Source: Humitalea sp050632385
Lineage (GTDB): Bacteria > Pseudomonadota > Alphaproteobacteria > Acetobacterales > Acetobacteraceae
Length of the DNA stretch: 64,000 bases
NCBI RefSeq assembly: GCF_050632385.1
Contig: NZ_CP192599.1
Location: 3,038,001 to 3,102,000, forward strand
Direction of reading: 5' to 3'
In this document: one piece after another, positions 33,398 to 40,719 of the stretch
Numbering within the stretch: position 1 is the first letter of the stretch
How the letters are laid out: each line of letters starts with the position of its first letter
Program-made: the position numbers and the translations under genes
The notes under the pieces: generated by a model
The model's input: only the letters and a program-made list of their open reading frames with translations
Database searches by the model: none
Told to the model about the DNA's origin: nothing

Positions 33398-34369
33398 TCA
33401 GAAATGACTCCATCCCCCCCGCGACAGGGGCATCTCGCCCCCATTCGCATCACGCACCGTCACATGCGCGGGGCCTTCGATGAAGCGACCGACGCGCGTG
33501 GCTGGGGTGCCCGACGCGGCGGCGGCGGCCTGGATGCCCGCCGCCGCCGAAGCAGGGGCCGCGAAGAGCAGTTCGTAGTCATCGCCCCCGGTCAGGCAGC
33601 GTGCGAGCAACCCGGGGTCCTCCGCCACCAGCCCGGCCGCGGCCGCCGACAGCGGCACCAGGGCCGCGTCCAGCACCGCGCCAACGCCGCCGGCACGGCA
33701 CAGATGCCCCAGGTCCTGCACCAGCCCATCGGAGACATCCATCGCGGCATGGACCAAGCCATGCAGCCGCTGCCCGAGCGCCAGGCGCGGCTCCGGCAAG
33801 CGGTATCGCGCGGCCAGCGCTCCGTCCGCCGAGTCGGGCAGCCGCCCCTGCAACACCGCCAGCCCAAGCGTCCCATCGCCGATGCTGCCCGAGACCCAGA
33901 TATCATCGCCCGCCCGCGCGCCCTGGCGCGTCAGGGCCGCGCCCGGGGCCACGGTGCCAAGAATGGTCAGCGACAGCGACATCGGCCCCGGCGTCGCGAC
34001 GGTGTCGCCCCCCAACACCGCCAGGCCGAAACGCGACTGGTCTTCCAACAGCCCGCGCGCAAACCCCGCGATCCAGGCGTCGGTGGTGCCGTGTGGAAAG
34101 GCCGTGGTCATCAGGTAGCCGAGCGGCACCGCCCCCATGGCGGCCAGGTCGGACAGATTCACCCGCAGCAATTTGCGCCCGACGGTATCGGCCGGATCAT
34201 CGGGCAGGAAATGCACCCCCGCGACCATGGCATCCGCGGCCAGGACCAGGGTTTGGCCGGCCGGCGGGTCCAGCAGCGCCGCGTCATCCAGCAGCGCCAG
34301 CGCCCCCGGCCCGGCAAGCGGGCGGAAATGCCGGGCGATCAGGCCGAATTCAGCCGGCGGTTCGGCCAC
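33398..34369 (-). CDS. thiL: Thiamine-monophosphate kinase
   Basis: ThiL, 323 residues, phosphorylates thiamine monophosphate to the active diphosphate. The N-terminal DDAALL and LVLAADAMVAGVHF segments carry the metal and phosphate ligands. VNLSDLAAMGAVPLGYL and LGGDTVATPGPMSLSLT are family hallmarks, and AMDVSDGLVQDLGHL is the second metal site. The start codon is GTG. It lies six bases after nusB in the conserved ribH-nusB-thiL order. Confidence 0.95.
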   Translation of the reverse strand: MAEPPAEFGLIARHFRPLAGPGALALLDDAALLDPPAGQTLVLAADAMVAGVHFLPDDPADTVGRKLLRVNLSDLAAMGAVPLGYLMTTAFPHGTTDAWIAGFARGLLEDQSRFGLAVLGGDTVATPGPMSLSLTILGTVAPGAALTRQGARAGDDIWVSGSIGDGTLGLAVLQGRLPDSADGALAARYRLPEPRLALGQRLHGLVHAAMDVSDGLVQDLGHLCRAGGVGAVLDAALVPLSAAAAGLVAEDPGLLARCLTGGDDYELLFAAPASAAAGIQAAAAASGTPATRVGRFIEGPAHVTVRDANGGEMPLSRGGWSHF

Positions 34370-34375
34370 GGCCGT

Positions 34376-34906
34376 TCAGCCGGCCGAGGCCGGCAATCCG
34401 AATTCGGCCGGGCGCAGATGGCGGGCCAGAGCGTCGAGCACGCCATTGGCGAAGCGCGGTTCCTCGCCGCCGAAGAACCCATGGGCGATGTCCATGTATT
34501 CCTTGATGATCACCCGCGCCGGGGGTTCGGTGCCCGACATCAGCTCGGCGGTCGCGGCCCGGAACATCGCCCGCAGCACCGGGTCCAGCCGGTGCATCGG
34601 CCAGCCGGCCGCCAGATGCGCCAGGATCACGGCGTCCACCGCATCGCCGCGCTGGGCCGCGCCCCGCACGATCGCGGCGAACAGCGGCACATGGGCTTCC
34701 GGCACCCGGCCATTCTCGAACCCGCCATCATCCGGATGCGCGGCCGGGTCGGCGCCCAGCCGGTGCTTCACGAACTGGTCGATGATGGTTTCGGCCGTAT
34801 CGCCGGAGGCTTCGGACTGGAACAGTGCCTGCACCGCGGCCACCCGCGCGCCCGTGCGGGGACGGGCGGTGGAGGGCCGGTGCGGCGGTCGGGTGTCGGT
34901 TGTCAT
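34376..34906 (-). CDS. nusB: Transcription antitermination factor NusB
   Basis: NusB, 176 residues, joins NusE (S10) and boxA RNA in rRNA antitermination. The all-helical core begins at ARVAAVQALFQSE. The conserved AELMSGTEPPARVIIKEYMDIAHGF region is visible in two parts, AELMSGTEPPARVI and KEYMDIAHGFF. The C-terminus FANGVLDALARHLRP is typical. The start overlaps the ribH stop by four bases, a coupling seen in most proteobacteria. Confidence 0.95.
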   Translation of the reverse strand: MTTDTRPPHRPSTARPRTGARVAAVQALFQSEASGDTAETIIDQFVKHRLGADPAAHPDDGGFENGRVPEAHVPLFAAIVRGAAQRGDAVDAVILAHLAAGWPMHRLDPVLRAMFRAATAELMSGTEPPARVIIKEYMDIAHGFFGGEEPRFANGVLDALARHLRPAEFGLPASAG

Positions 34907-35388
34907 GAAAGATCCCAGCGGCGCCGCAAGCCGACCTGCCCCAACAGGGCCGCCATGGCTTCAGCACCCTTGTTGTGGCGGTCGGGCGCCGAACGCGCCT
35001 CGGCCTGGTCGATGCTCGCCACGGTCAGCAAGCCGAAGCCGAGCGCAGCCCCGGTATCGGCGGCAACCGACATGGCCCCGTCGCAGACGGCCTGGCAGAT
35101 GAAGTCGTAGTGGTCGGTTTCACCCTTCACGACACACCCCAGCATCAAGACCCCGTCGTAGGCCGATCCGGCGCGCAGTGCCATGCGAAAGGCAGCGGGC
35201 AGTTCGAAGGCGCCCGCCACCTCAACGACATCCATCGCAGCACCTGGCTGGCCGGCCAGAAGGCCGCGCGCGCCATCCAGCATGCCGGTCACCACGTCCT
35301 TGTAGTAGGGCGCGATGATCGCCAGCAGGCGCAGCGGCGCGCCGGGCAGGATGGTGGCGGTGGGTTCGGGGGCGTCGGCGGTGCTCAT
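34903..35388 (-). CDS. ribH: 6,7-dimethyl-8-ribityllumazine synthase
   Basis: Lumazine synthase, 161 residues, makes the direct precursor of riboflavin. Family marks are IIAPYYKDVVTGMLDGA, EVAGAFELPAAFRMAL, VLMLGCVVKGETDHYDFIC and the DRHNKGAEAM tail. The more usual RFN at the N-terminal substrate site is replaced by PYY. This resembles the RibH2-like sequences of some alphaproteobacteria, and the effect on activity is unknown. The start at 35388 overlaps the ribBA stop; the stop overlaps nusB. Confidence 0.94.
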   Translation of the reverse strand: MSTADAPEPTATILPGAPLRLLAIIAPYYKDVVTGMLDGARGLLAGQPGAAMDVVEVAGAFELPAAFRMALRAGSAYDGVLMLGCVVKGETDHYDFICQAVCDGAMSVAADTGAALGFGLLTVASIDQAEARSAPDRHNKGAEAMAALLGQVGLRRRWDLS

Positions 35389-36512
35389 GCCGCCCCCGGG
35401 CCGTAGCCGAGGGTTTCGACGACCTGCAGCCCATAGCCCTCCAGCCCGACGATCGGGCGGGGATGGTTCGACAGCAGGGTCAGTTCCTGCAGGCCCAGGT
35501 CGGCCAGGATCTGCGCCCCGATGCCGTAGTCGCGCAGTTCCGGCGCCGCGGCGCGGTCGCGCCCCTGGCGAATGGCCTCCGACAACCCGGTCGGGCGCCA
35601 GTCGCGCAACAGCACCATCACGCCCTCGCCCTCCTCCGCGATCCGGGCCATGGCCGCCTGCAGATCGGCGGAGCCCCGGCCGAAGACCATGTCCGGCACC
35701 AGCGATACGGCGTGCATGCGCACCTGCACCGCCCGGCCGGGGCCGGGCTCGCCCTTGACCAGGGCCAAGTGCTCGGTGCCGTCCAGCCGGTTGGCGTAGA
35801 CGATGACGCGCCATTCCCCGCCGACCGGCAGGGTCATGCGGTTTTCCTCGACGCGGGTCACCAGGCGTTCGGTGCGGCGGCGATAGGCGATCAGGTCGGC
35901 GATCGTGCCGAGCTTCAGCCCATGCCGCTGGGCGAAGGCAACGAGGTCGGGCAGCCGCGCCATGGTGCCGTCGTCGTTCATGATCTCGCAGATCACGCCC
36001 GACGGGTTCAGCCCGGCCATGCGGGCGAAATCCACCGCGGCCTCGGTATGGCCGGCGCGGACGAGCGTGCCGCCTTCGCGCGCCATCAGCGGGAAGACAT
36101 GGCCCGGGGTCACGATATGGTCGCGCCCGAGTTCGGTGTTGATGGCGACGGCCACGGTGCGGGCCCGGTCGGCGGCGCTGATGCCGGTGGTGACACCTTC
36201 CCGCGCCTCGATCGACACGGTGAAGGCGGTCTGGTGCCTGGTGCCGTTGGACTGGGCCATCAGCGGCAGGCCCAGTGCCTCGACCCGTGCGCCGGCCATG
36301 GCCAGGCAGATCAGGCCACGGGCGTGGCGCGCCATGAAGTTGATCGCATCCGGTGTCGCGAACTGGGCGGGAATCACCAGGTCGCCTTCGTTCTCGCGGT
36401 CCTCGTCATCGACCAGGATGAACATCTTGCCGCTGCGCGCCTCGGCCAGCAGTTCCTCGGTCGGCGCCAGGAAGTCGGCAAAGGTGGAGGTCTTGGTCTG
36501 GACCGGACTCAT
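35385..36512 (-). CDS. ribBA: 3,4-dihydroxy-2-butanone-4-phosphate synthase with degenerate GTP cyclohydrolase II domain (RibBX-like)
   Basis: A 375-residue protein. The N-terminal DHBP synthase domain (about 12-215) is intact: DDEDRENEGDLV, GLICLAMAG, TAFTVSIEA, GHVFPLMAREGG and GHTEAAVD carry the metal and substrate residues. The C-terminal half (about 225-375) aligns with GTP cyclohydrolase II. The three zinc cysteines of the ECLTGDxxxSxRCDC motif are gone (HAVSLVPDMVFGRGSADL), and the QEGRGIG segment reads RDWRPTGLSE. It is therefore probably a RibBX-type protein without cyclohydrolase activity, and a true RibA should exist elsewhere. It overlaps ribE and ribH at its ends. Confidence 0.9.
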   Translation of the reverse strand: MSPVQTKTSTFADFLAPTEELLAEARSGKMFILVDDEDRENEGDLVIPAQFATPDAINFMARHARGLICLAMAGARVEALGLPLMAQSNGTRHQTAFTVSIEAREGVTTGISAADRARTVAVAINTELGRDHIVTPGHVFPLMAREGGTLVRAGHTEAAVDFARMAGLNPSGVICEIMNDDGTMARLPDLVAFAQRHGLKLGTIADLIAYRRRTERLVTRVEENRMTLPVGGEWRVIVYANRLDGTEHLALVKGEPGPGRAVQVRMHAVSLVPDMVFGRGSADLQAAMARIAEEGEGVMVLLRDWRPTGLSEAIRQGRDRAAAPELRDYGIGAQILADLGLQELTLLSNHPRPIVGLEGYGLQVVETLGYGPGAA

Positions 36513-37120
36513 GACGTGAACTCTCCCAGGCGCGCGACGTAGCGGGCCAGCATGTCGATTTCGATATTGACCGGGTCACCGGCCCGCAGCCCGCCAAAGG
36601 TGGTGGCGCCGATGGTATGGGGGATGATGTTGACGCCGAAGCCCGTCCTGTCGGCCTCGTTCACCGTCAGCGACACGCCGTTCACCGCGACGCTGCCCTT
36701 GATGGCGACGAAACGGGCGAGTCCGTCGGGCAAGCGGAAGCGCCAGCGGACGGAGCCGTTTTCCGGCGTCAGCGATTCCACCTGGCCGACGCCATCGACA
36801 TGGCCCGACACGATGTGGCCGCCCATTTCATCGCCCAGGCGCAGCGACCGTTCGAGGTTCAGGGCATCGCCCACCGCCCAGCCACCGAGCGTCGTTTTCG
36901 ACAGGGTCTCGGCCGAGGCCTCCACATCGAAGCGGTCGGTGCCATAGGCGATGGCCGTCAGGCAGCAGCCCGAACAGCAGATCGACGCGCCCAAATCCGG
37001 GTGCCCGCCCTGGTCGAGCCAGCCGGGCGGGGTCGCGATCGTCAGGCGCATGTCCTGGCCGGCCCCGATCGGGGTGATGGCGGCAACGCGGCCCAGGCCG
37101 GTGATGATCCCCGTGAAAAT
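36509..37120 (-). CDS. ribE: Riboflavin synthase alpha chain, initiated at an ATT codon
   Basis: Riboflavin synthase, 203 residues, dismutates two lumazines to riboflavin. The two tandem barrel repeats are visible: IVSGHVDGVGQV and VNGVSLTVNE, plus SGCCLTAIAYG in the first half. The conserved N-terminus MFTGII is encoded as ATT TTC ACG GGG ATC ATC. The codon before is CAG and before that is the ribD TGA in the same frame, so no standard start is available. The next ATG (37051) would remove the first 23 residues. GGAGG is placed eight bases before the ATT. A rare AUU start is the simplest reading; a sequencing error is the alternative. Confidence 0.88.
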   Translation of the reverse strand: MFTGIITGLGRVAAITPIGAGQDMRLTIATPPGWLDQGGHPDLGASICCSGCCLTAIAYGTDRFDVEASAETLSKTTLGGWAVGDALNLERSLRLGDEMGGHIVSGHVDGVGQVESLTPENGSVRWRFRLPDGLARFVAIKGSVAVNGVSLTVNEADRTGFGVNIIPHTIGATTFGGLRAGDPVNIEIDMLARYVARLGEFTS

Positions 37121-37123
37121 CTG

Positions 37124-38209
37124 TCAGTCCTCCGTCAGCACCGCTTCGGTCAGCCAGTCATCCCCGACCGGGACCCTGGCGACGCGATGGAACATGGGCG
37201 CCGCCGCGAGCCCAGGAAGCCCCAGGGCCGCGATGGCAGGCAGGCCATCGGCGCCGATCACGCGTGGGGCATGGAACCAGGCGATCCGGTCCACCAACCC
37301 CGCCCGCAGCAGAGAGGCCGCGAGCATCCCGCCCCCCTCCGCCAGCACGCGGGTGATGCCCCTTTTGCCCAGGGCCCGCAACAGCGCGGCGGCATCCAGC
37401 CCCGGCCCTTCGGCGGTCTCCACGGTCAGGATCTCGGCGCCGCGCGCGGCCAGGGCGGCGGTATCGGCCCCGGGCGCGGTCGCGATCCAGACCGGATCAT
37501 CGGCGGTGAACAGCCTTGCCGTCGCGGGGGTGCGGGCACGCGCATCGGCCACCACGCGCACGGTCGGCACGCCGGCGAAGCCCGCCAGGCGGCAATCCAG
37601 CGCGGGATCATCCGCCATCACCGTGCCGCTGCCGACCAGCACGGCATCGTGCCGCCCACGCAATGCATGCGCCATGCGACGGGCCGCGGGGCCGGTGATC
37701 CATTGGCTTTCACCGCTCGCGGTCGCGATCTTGCCATCCATCGTGGAGGCAAGTTTCAGCGTCACCAGCGGCAAGCCGGTCGCCTGGCGCTTGATGAAGC
37801 CGGCGTTCAGCGACGCGGCCTCATCCGCCAACAGCCCTTCCTCGACCACCACGCCCGCGTTGCGCAGGCGGGACAGGCCTTCGCCATCGACCCGCGGGTC
37901 GGGGTCGCGCAGGGCGACCACGACACGGGACACGCCCGCGGCGATCAGGGCGTCGGTGCAGGGCGGCGTGCGGCCCCAGTGGCAGCAGGGTTCCAAGGTG
38001 ACATAGGCGGTGGCGCCGCGGGCCAAAAAACCGGCGCGCTTCAGCGCCTCCGTCTCCGCATGCGGGCGGCCGCCCGGCGCGGTCCAGCCGCGGCCGACCA
38101 CCTGGCCATCGCGCACGATGACGCAACCGACCGAAGGGTTTGGCCAGACGTTCCCAAGCCCCCGCGCGGCCAGGGACAGGGCCGCACGCATATGCACCAA
38201 ATCGGGCAA
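37124..38209 (-). CDS. ribD: Bifunctional riboflavin deaminase/reductase RibD
   Basis: RibD, 361 residues. The N-terminal deaminase domain has the zinc site HAE at 50-52 and PCCHWGRTPPC with Cys75 and Cys84. The C-terminal reductase domain (about 147-355) shows TLKLASTMDGKIA, ESQWITGPAARR, VGSGTVMADDP and the GGGMLAASLL loop. The only start giving the family N-terminus is a TTG ending at 38209, two bases after the nrdR stop, with GGGAG nine bases upstream. It heads ribD-ribE-ribBA-ribH, and no FMN riboswitch precedes it. Confidence 0.94.
   Translation of the reverse strand: MPDLVHMRAALSLAARGLGNVWPNPSVGCVIVRDGQVVGRGWTAPGGRPHAETEALKRAGFLARGATAYVTLEPCCHWGRTPPCTDALIAAGVSRVVVALRDPDPRVDGEGLSRLRNAGVVVEEGLLADEAASLNAGFIKRQATGLPLVTLKLASTMDGKIATASGESQWITGPAARRMAHALRGRHDAVLVGSGTVMADDPALDCRLAGFAGVPTVRVVADARARTPATARLFTADDPVWIATAPGADTAALAARGAEILTVETAEGPGLDAAALLRALGKRGITRVLAEGGGMLAASLLRAGLVDRIAWFHAPRVIGADGLPAIAALGLPGLAAAPMFHRVARVPVGDDWLTEAVLTED
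37129..37133 (-). promoter_or_regulatory. Shine-Dalgarno GGAGG for the ATT start of ribE
   Basis: GGAGG on the minus strand lies inside the last codons of ribD (CTGACGGAGGACTGA) and eight bases before the ATT at 37120-37118. The spacing is optimal for initiation at that ATT and far too long (over 70 bases) for the downstream ATG at 37051. It is the main evidence for the unusual start. Confidence 0.75.
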
Positions 38210-38211
38210 GC

Positions 38212-38670
38212 TCAGCCGCTCCCGTCCTCGATCTCGCCCAGGAAGTCGCGAAAATCCGAGGCCGCGCCAAAGTTGCGATAGACGCTGGCGAAGCGGACAT
38301 AAGCCACTTCATCCACCTCCCGCAGCGCCGTCATGACGATCTCACCGATACGACGGGATGTCGTTTCGGTGTCGCTTTCCATTTCCAGGCGACGCTGGAT
38401 GCCGGAGACGATGCGCTCGATCCGTTCCTCATCCACCGGGCGCTTGCGTAGGGCCACGCGCACGCTGCGCGACAGCTTGTCGCGGTCGAATGGGGCGCGG
38501 CGGCCGTCGCTCTTCACCACGACCAATTCGCGCAGCACCACACGCTCGAACGTCGTGAAGCGGTTGCCGCAGGCGGGGCAGAAGCGACGGCGGCGGATGG
38601 CGGCACCATCCTCCGCCGGACGGCTGTCCTTCACCTGCGTGTCCTCGCTGCCGCAAAAGGGACAGCGCAT
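38212..38670 (-). CDS. nrdR: Transcriptional repressor NrdR
   Basis: NrdR, 152 residues, represses ribonucleotide reductase genes according to bound dATP/ATP. The N-terminal zinc ribbon has Cys3, Cys6, Cys31 and Cys34, followed by RRRRFCPACGNRFTTFERV and the ATP-cone with VVKSDGRRAPFDRDKL. Its length is normal. It precedes ribD by two bases and follows glyA across the 108-bp palindromic element. The glyA-nrdR-ribD order is common in alphaproteobacteria. Confidence 0.97.
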   Translation of the reverse strand: MRCPFCGSEDTQVKDSRPAEDGAAIRRRRFCPACGNRFTTFERVVLRELVVVKSDGRRAPFDRDKLSRSVRVALRKRPVDEERIERIVSGIQRRLEMESDTETTSRRIGEIVMTALREVDEVAYVRFASVYRNFGAASDFRDFLGEIEDGSG

Positions 38671-38679
38671 CGGGGCGAC

Positions 38680-38787
38680 CTAGAGCATCATCCGTTCAAA
38701 CGGAATCGTTTGAACGGATGAAGATGCTCGCAAAAACAACAAACTGGAGCATGTGTAGTGAGCCCTTGCGAACGGAACATGCTCTAG
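38680..38787. repeat. 108-bp CTAG-bounded two-hairpin element (copy A)
   Basis: The element starts CTAGAGCAT and ends ATGCTCTAG. Its first half is a nearly perfect hairpin: CATCCGTTCAAACG and CGTTTGAACGGATG around GAAT. A linker AAAACAACAAACT follows, and a second, weaker hairpin CTGGAGCATGT / ACATGCTCTAG closes it. The terminal inverted repeat is 16 of 18 bases identical. The last CTAG supplies the TAG stop of glyA. It fills the gap between glyA and nrdR and is colinear with the copy at 59140-59247. Similar hairpins are widespread in alphaproteobacterial genomes. Confidence 0.85.
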
Positions 38788-40076
38788 TTCGGGTAGATCG
38801 GGAAACGGGCGCAGAGGGCCTGGACCTCGGCCGCCACCGCCGCTTCGATCGCGCCATTGTCGCCGCCGGCCAGGCCGTCGACGACGCGGCCGATCATGCG
38901 CCCGACCTCGCGGAACTCTTCCTCCCGGAAGCCGCGGGTGGTCGCGGCCGGGCTGCCGAGGCGCACGCCGGAGGTGACCATCGGCTTTTCCGGATCGAAG
39001 GGGATCGCGTTCTTGTTGCAGGTCAAATGCGCCCGGTTCAGCGCGCCCTCGGCCGCCTTGCCGGTCACGCGCTTGGGCCGCAGGTCGACTAGGATCAGGT
39101 GGTTGTCGGTGCCGCCGGTCACGAGGTCGAAGCCCTCGGCCTTCAGCGCATCGGACAGGGCCGCGGCATTGGCGACGATCTGGCGGGCATAGGCACGGAA
39201 TTCGGGGCGCAATGCCTCACCGAAGGCGACGGCCTTGGCGGCGATGACATGCATCAACGGGCCGCCCTGGAGCCCCGGGAAGACGGCGCTGTTGAATTTC
39301 TTGGCCAGCGCTTCGTCATTGGTCAGGATCATGCCGCCGCGCGGGCCGCGCAGGGTCTTGTGGGTCGTGGTCGTGGCGACATGGGCATGCGGGAACGGGC
39401 TGTCATGGGCGCCACCGGCCACCAGGCCGGCGAAATGCGCCATGTCGACCATGAAGATCGCGCCGACTTCATCCGCGATGGCCCGGAACCCGGCAAAATC
39501 CCAGGCGCGGGCATAGGCCGAGCCGCCGGCGATGATCAGCTTCGGCTTGGCTTCCAGGGCGATGCGGCGCACCTCCGCCATGTCGATGCGCTGGTCCTCG
39601 CGCCGCACGGTATAGGGCACCGGCTTGAACCACTTGCCCGACAGGTTGGCGGGCGAGCCATGGGTCAGGTGTCCACCGGCCGCCAGGTCCAGGCCCATGA
39701 AGGTATCGCCCGGCTGCAGCAGCGCGAGGAACACCGCCTGATTCGCCTGGGCGCCCGAATGCGGCTGCACATTGGCGAAGCCGCAGCCGAACAGCTTGGT
39801 GGCCCGCTCGATCGCCAGGGTCTCGGCGATGTCCACGTATTCGCAGCCGCCGTAGTAGCGCCGGCCCGAATAGCCCTCGGCATACTTGTTCGTCAGCACC
39901 GACCCCTGGGCTTCCATCACCGCGCGGGAGACGATGTTTTCCGATGCGATCAATTCGATCCCATCCTGCTGCCGGTGCAGTTCCTGCCCGACGCAGGCGG
40001 CGATGGCCGGGTCCGCCTCGGCCAGGGTGGCGCCGAAGAAGCGGTCAGGGGCGAGGCTGGGGGTCTGTTCGTTCAT
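38784..40076 (-). CDS. glyA: Serine hydroxymethyltransferase
   Basis: GlyA, 430 residues, a PLP enzyme converting serine and tetrahydrofolate to glycine and methylene-THF. Motifs are IELIASENIVSRAVMEAQGS, NKYAEGYSGRRYYGGCEYVD (seen as NKYAEGYSGRRYYGG), VQPHSGAQANQAVF, and the PLP lysine in TTTTHKTLRGPRGG. Length is normal. It follows rpiB by 18 bases, an order common in alphaproteobacteria. The final codon is provided by the CTAG end of the palindromic element. Confidence 0.97.
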   Translation of the reverse strand: MNEQTPSLAPDRFFGATLAEADPAIAACVGQELHRQQDGIELIASENIVSRAVMEAQGSVLTNKYAEGYSGRRYYGGCEYVDIAETLAIERATKLFGCGFANVQPHSGAQANQAVFLALLQPGDTFMGLDLAAGGHLTHGSPANLSGKWFKPVPYTVRREDQRIDMAEVRRIALEAKPKLIIAGGSAYARAWDFAGFRAIADEVGAIFMVDMAHFAGLVAGGAHDSPFPHAHVATTTTHKTLRGPRGGMILTNDEALAKKFNSAVFPGLQGGPLMHVIAAKAVAFGEALRPEFRAYARQIVANAAALSDALKAEGFDLVTGGTDNHLILVDLRPKRVTGKAAEGALNRAHLTCNKNAIPFDPEKPMVTSGVRLGSPAATTRGFREEEFREVGRMIGRVVDGLAGGDNGAIEAAVAAEVQALCARFPIYPN

Positions 40077-40094
40077 CGGGCTGGGTCCGTCGGA

Positions 40095-40562
40095 TCAGGA
40101 GGCACGCAGGGCGGCATCGGCCGCGGAAAGCTTGGCGACACGCCGCTCGTGCCGCCCCCCCTCATAGGGGGTGGCGAGGAAGCTTGTCAGGCTGTCGAGC
40201 GCCGTTTCCGGCCCGATCGTGCGGGCGCCGAAGCAGGCGACATTGGCGTCGTTGTGGGCGCGGGTCAGCCGGGCCTCGGTCGTGTCGTGCAGCACGGCGG
40301 CGCGGATGCCGGGGCAGCGGTTGGCGGCCATGGCCATGCCGATGCCCGTGCCGCAGACCAGGACGCCAAAGGCGGCGCGGCCCGTCAGCACCTGGTCGAC
40401 CACGGCGGCGGCGAAATCCGGGTAATCCACGCTGGCCGGTCCATCCGTGCCGCAATCGATCACATCATGGCCGGCGGCCTGCATGGCGGCGATCAGCACC
40501 TCCTTCAGGGCCGGGCCGGCGTGGTCGGAGCCTATGGCGACGATCTGGGGTGTCTGCTGCAT
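40095..40562 (-). CDS. rpiB: Ribose-5-phosphate isomerase B
   Basis: RpiB, 155 residues, interconverts ribose-5-phosphate and ribulose-5-phosphate. Motifs include AIGSDHAGPALKE at the N-terminus, GVLVCGTGIGMAMAANR with the active-site Cys-Gly-Thr-Gly, and ARLTRAHNDANVACFG. It is the first gene of the rpiB-glyA unit. The 157 bases upstream are shared with the divergent sulfhydrylase gene and hold both promoters; I see no riboswitch there. Confidence 0.94.
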   Translation of the reverse strand: MQQTPQIVAIGSDHAGPALKEVLIAAMQAAGHDVIDCGTDGPASVDYPDFAAAVVDQVLTGRAAFGVLVCGTGIGMAMAANRCPGIRAAVLHDTTEARLTRAHNDANVACFGARTIGPETALDSLTSFLATPYEGGRHERRVAKLSAADAALRAS

Positions 40563-40719
40563 GCCCGGGTGCGTAGCACGCGGGGCAGCCGCTGCGAAAC
40601 GGCGGGGCGCAAGTCTCCGCCGCGCCACACGCGGACCTGGTCGCCTTGGTTGCGCGCAAACCCCGGGTCGTTCCACCCTCACGCTCCGACGGCCCCGCGC
40701 CCAAACCAGGAAATGTTCC

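Noticed and set aside
38100..38680. FMN riboswitch in front of the riboflavin genes
   Set aside because: ribD starts two bases after nrdR, and no conserved FMN-aptamer blocks are seen upstream of nrdR or inside the operon.
40563..40719. SAM-II riboswitch upstream of the sulfhydrylase gene
   Set aside because: The conserved SAM-II loop sequences could not be found in the 157-base gap.
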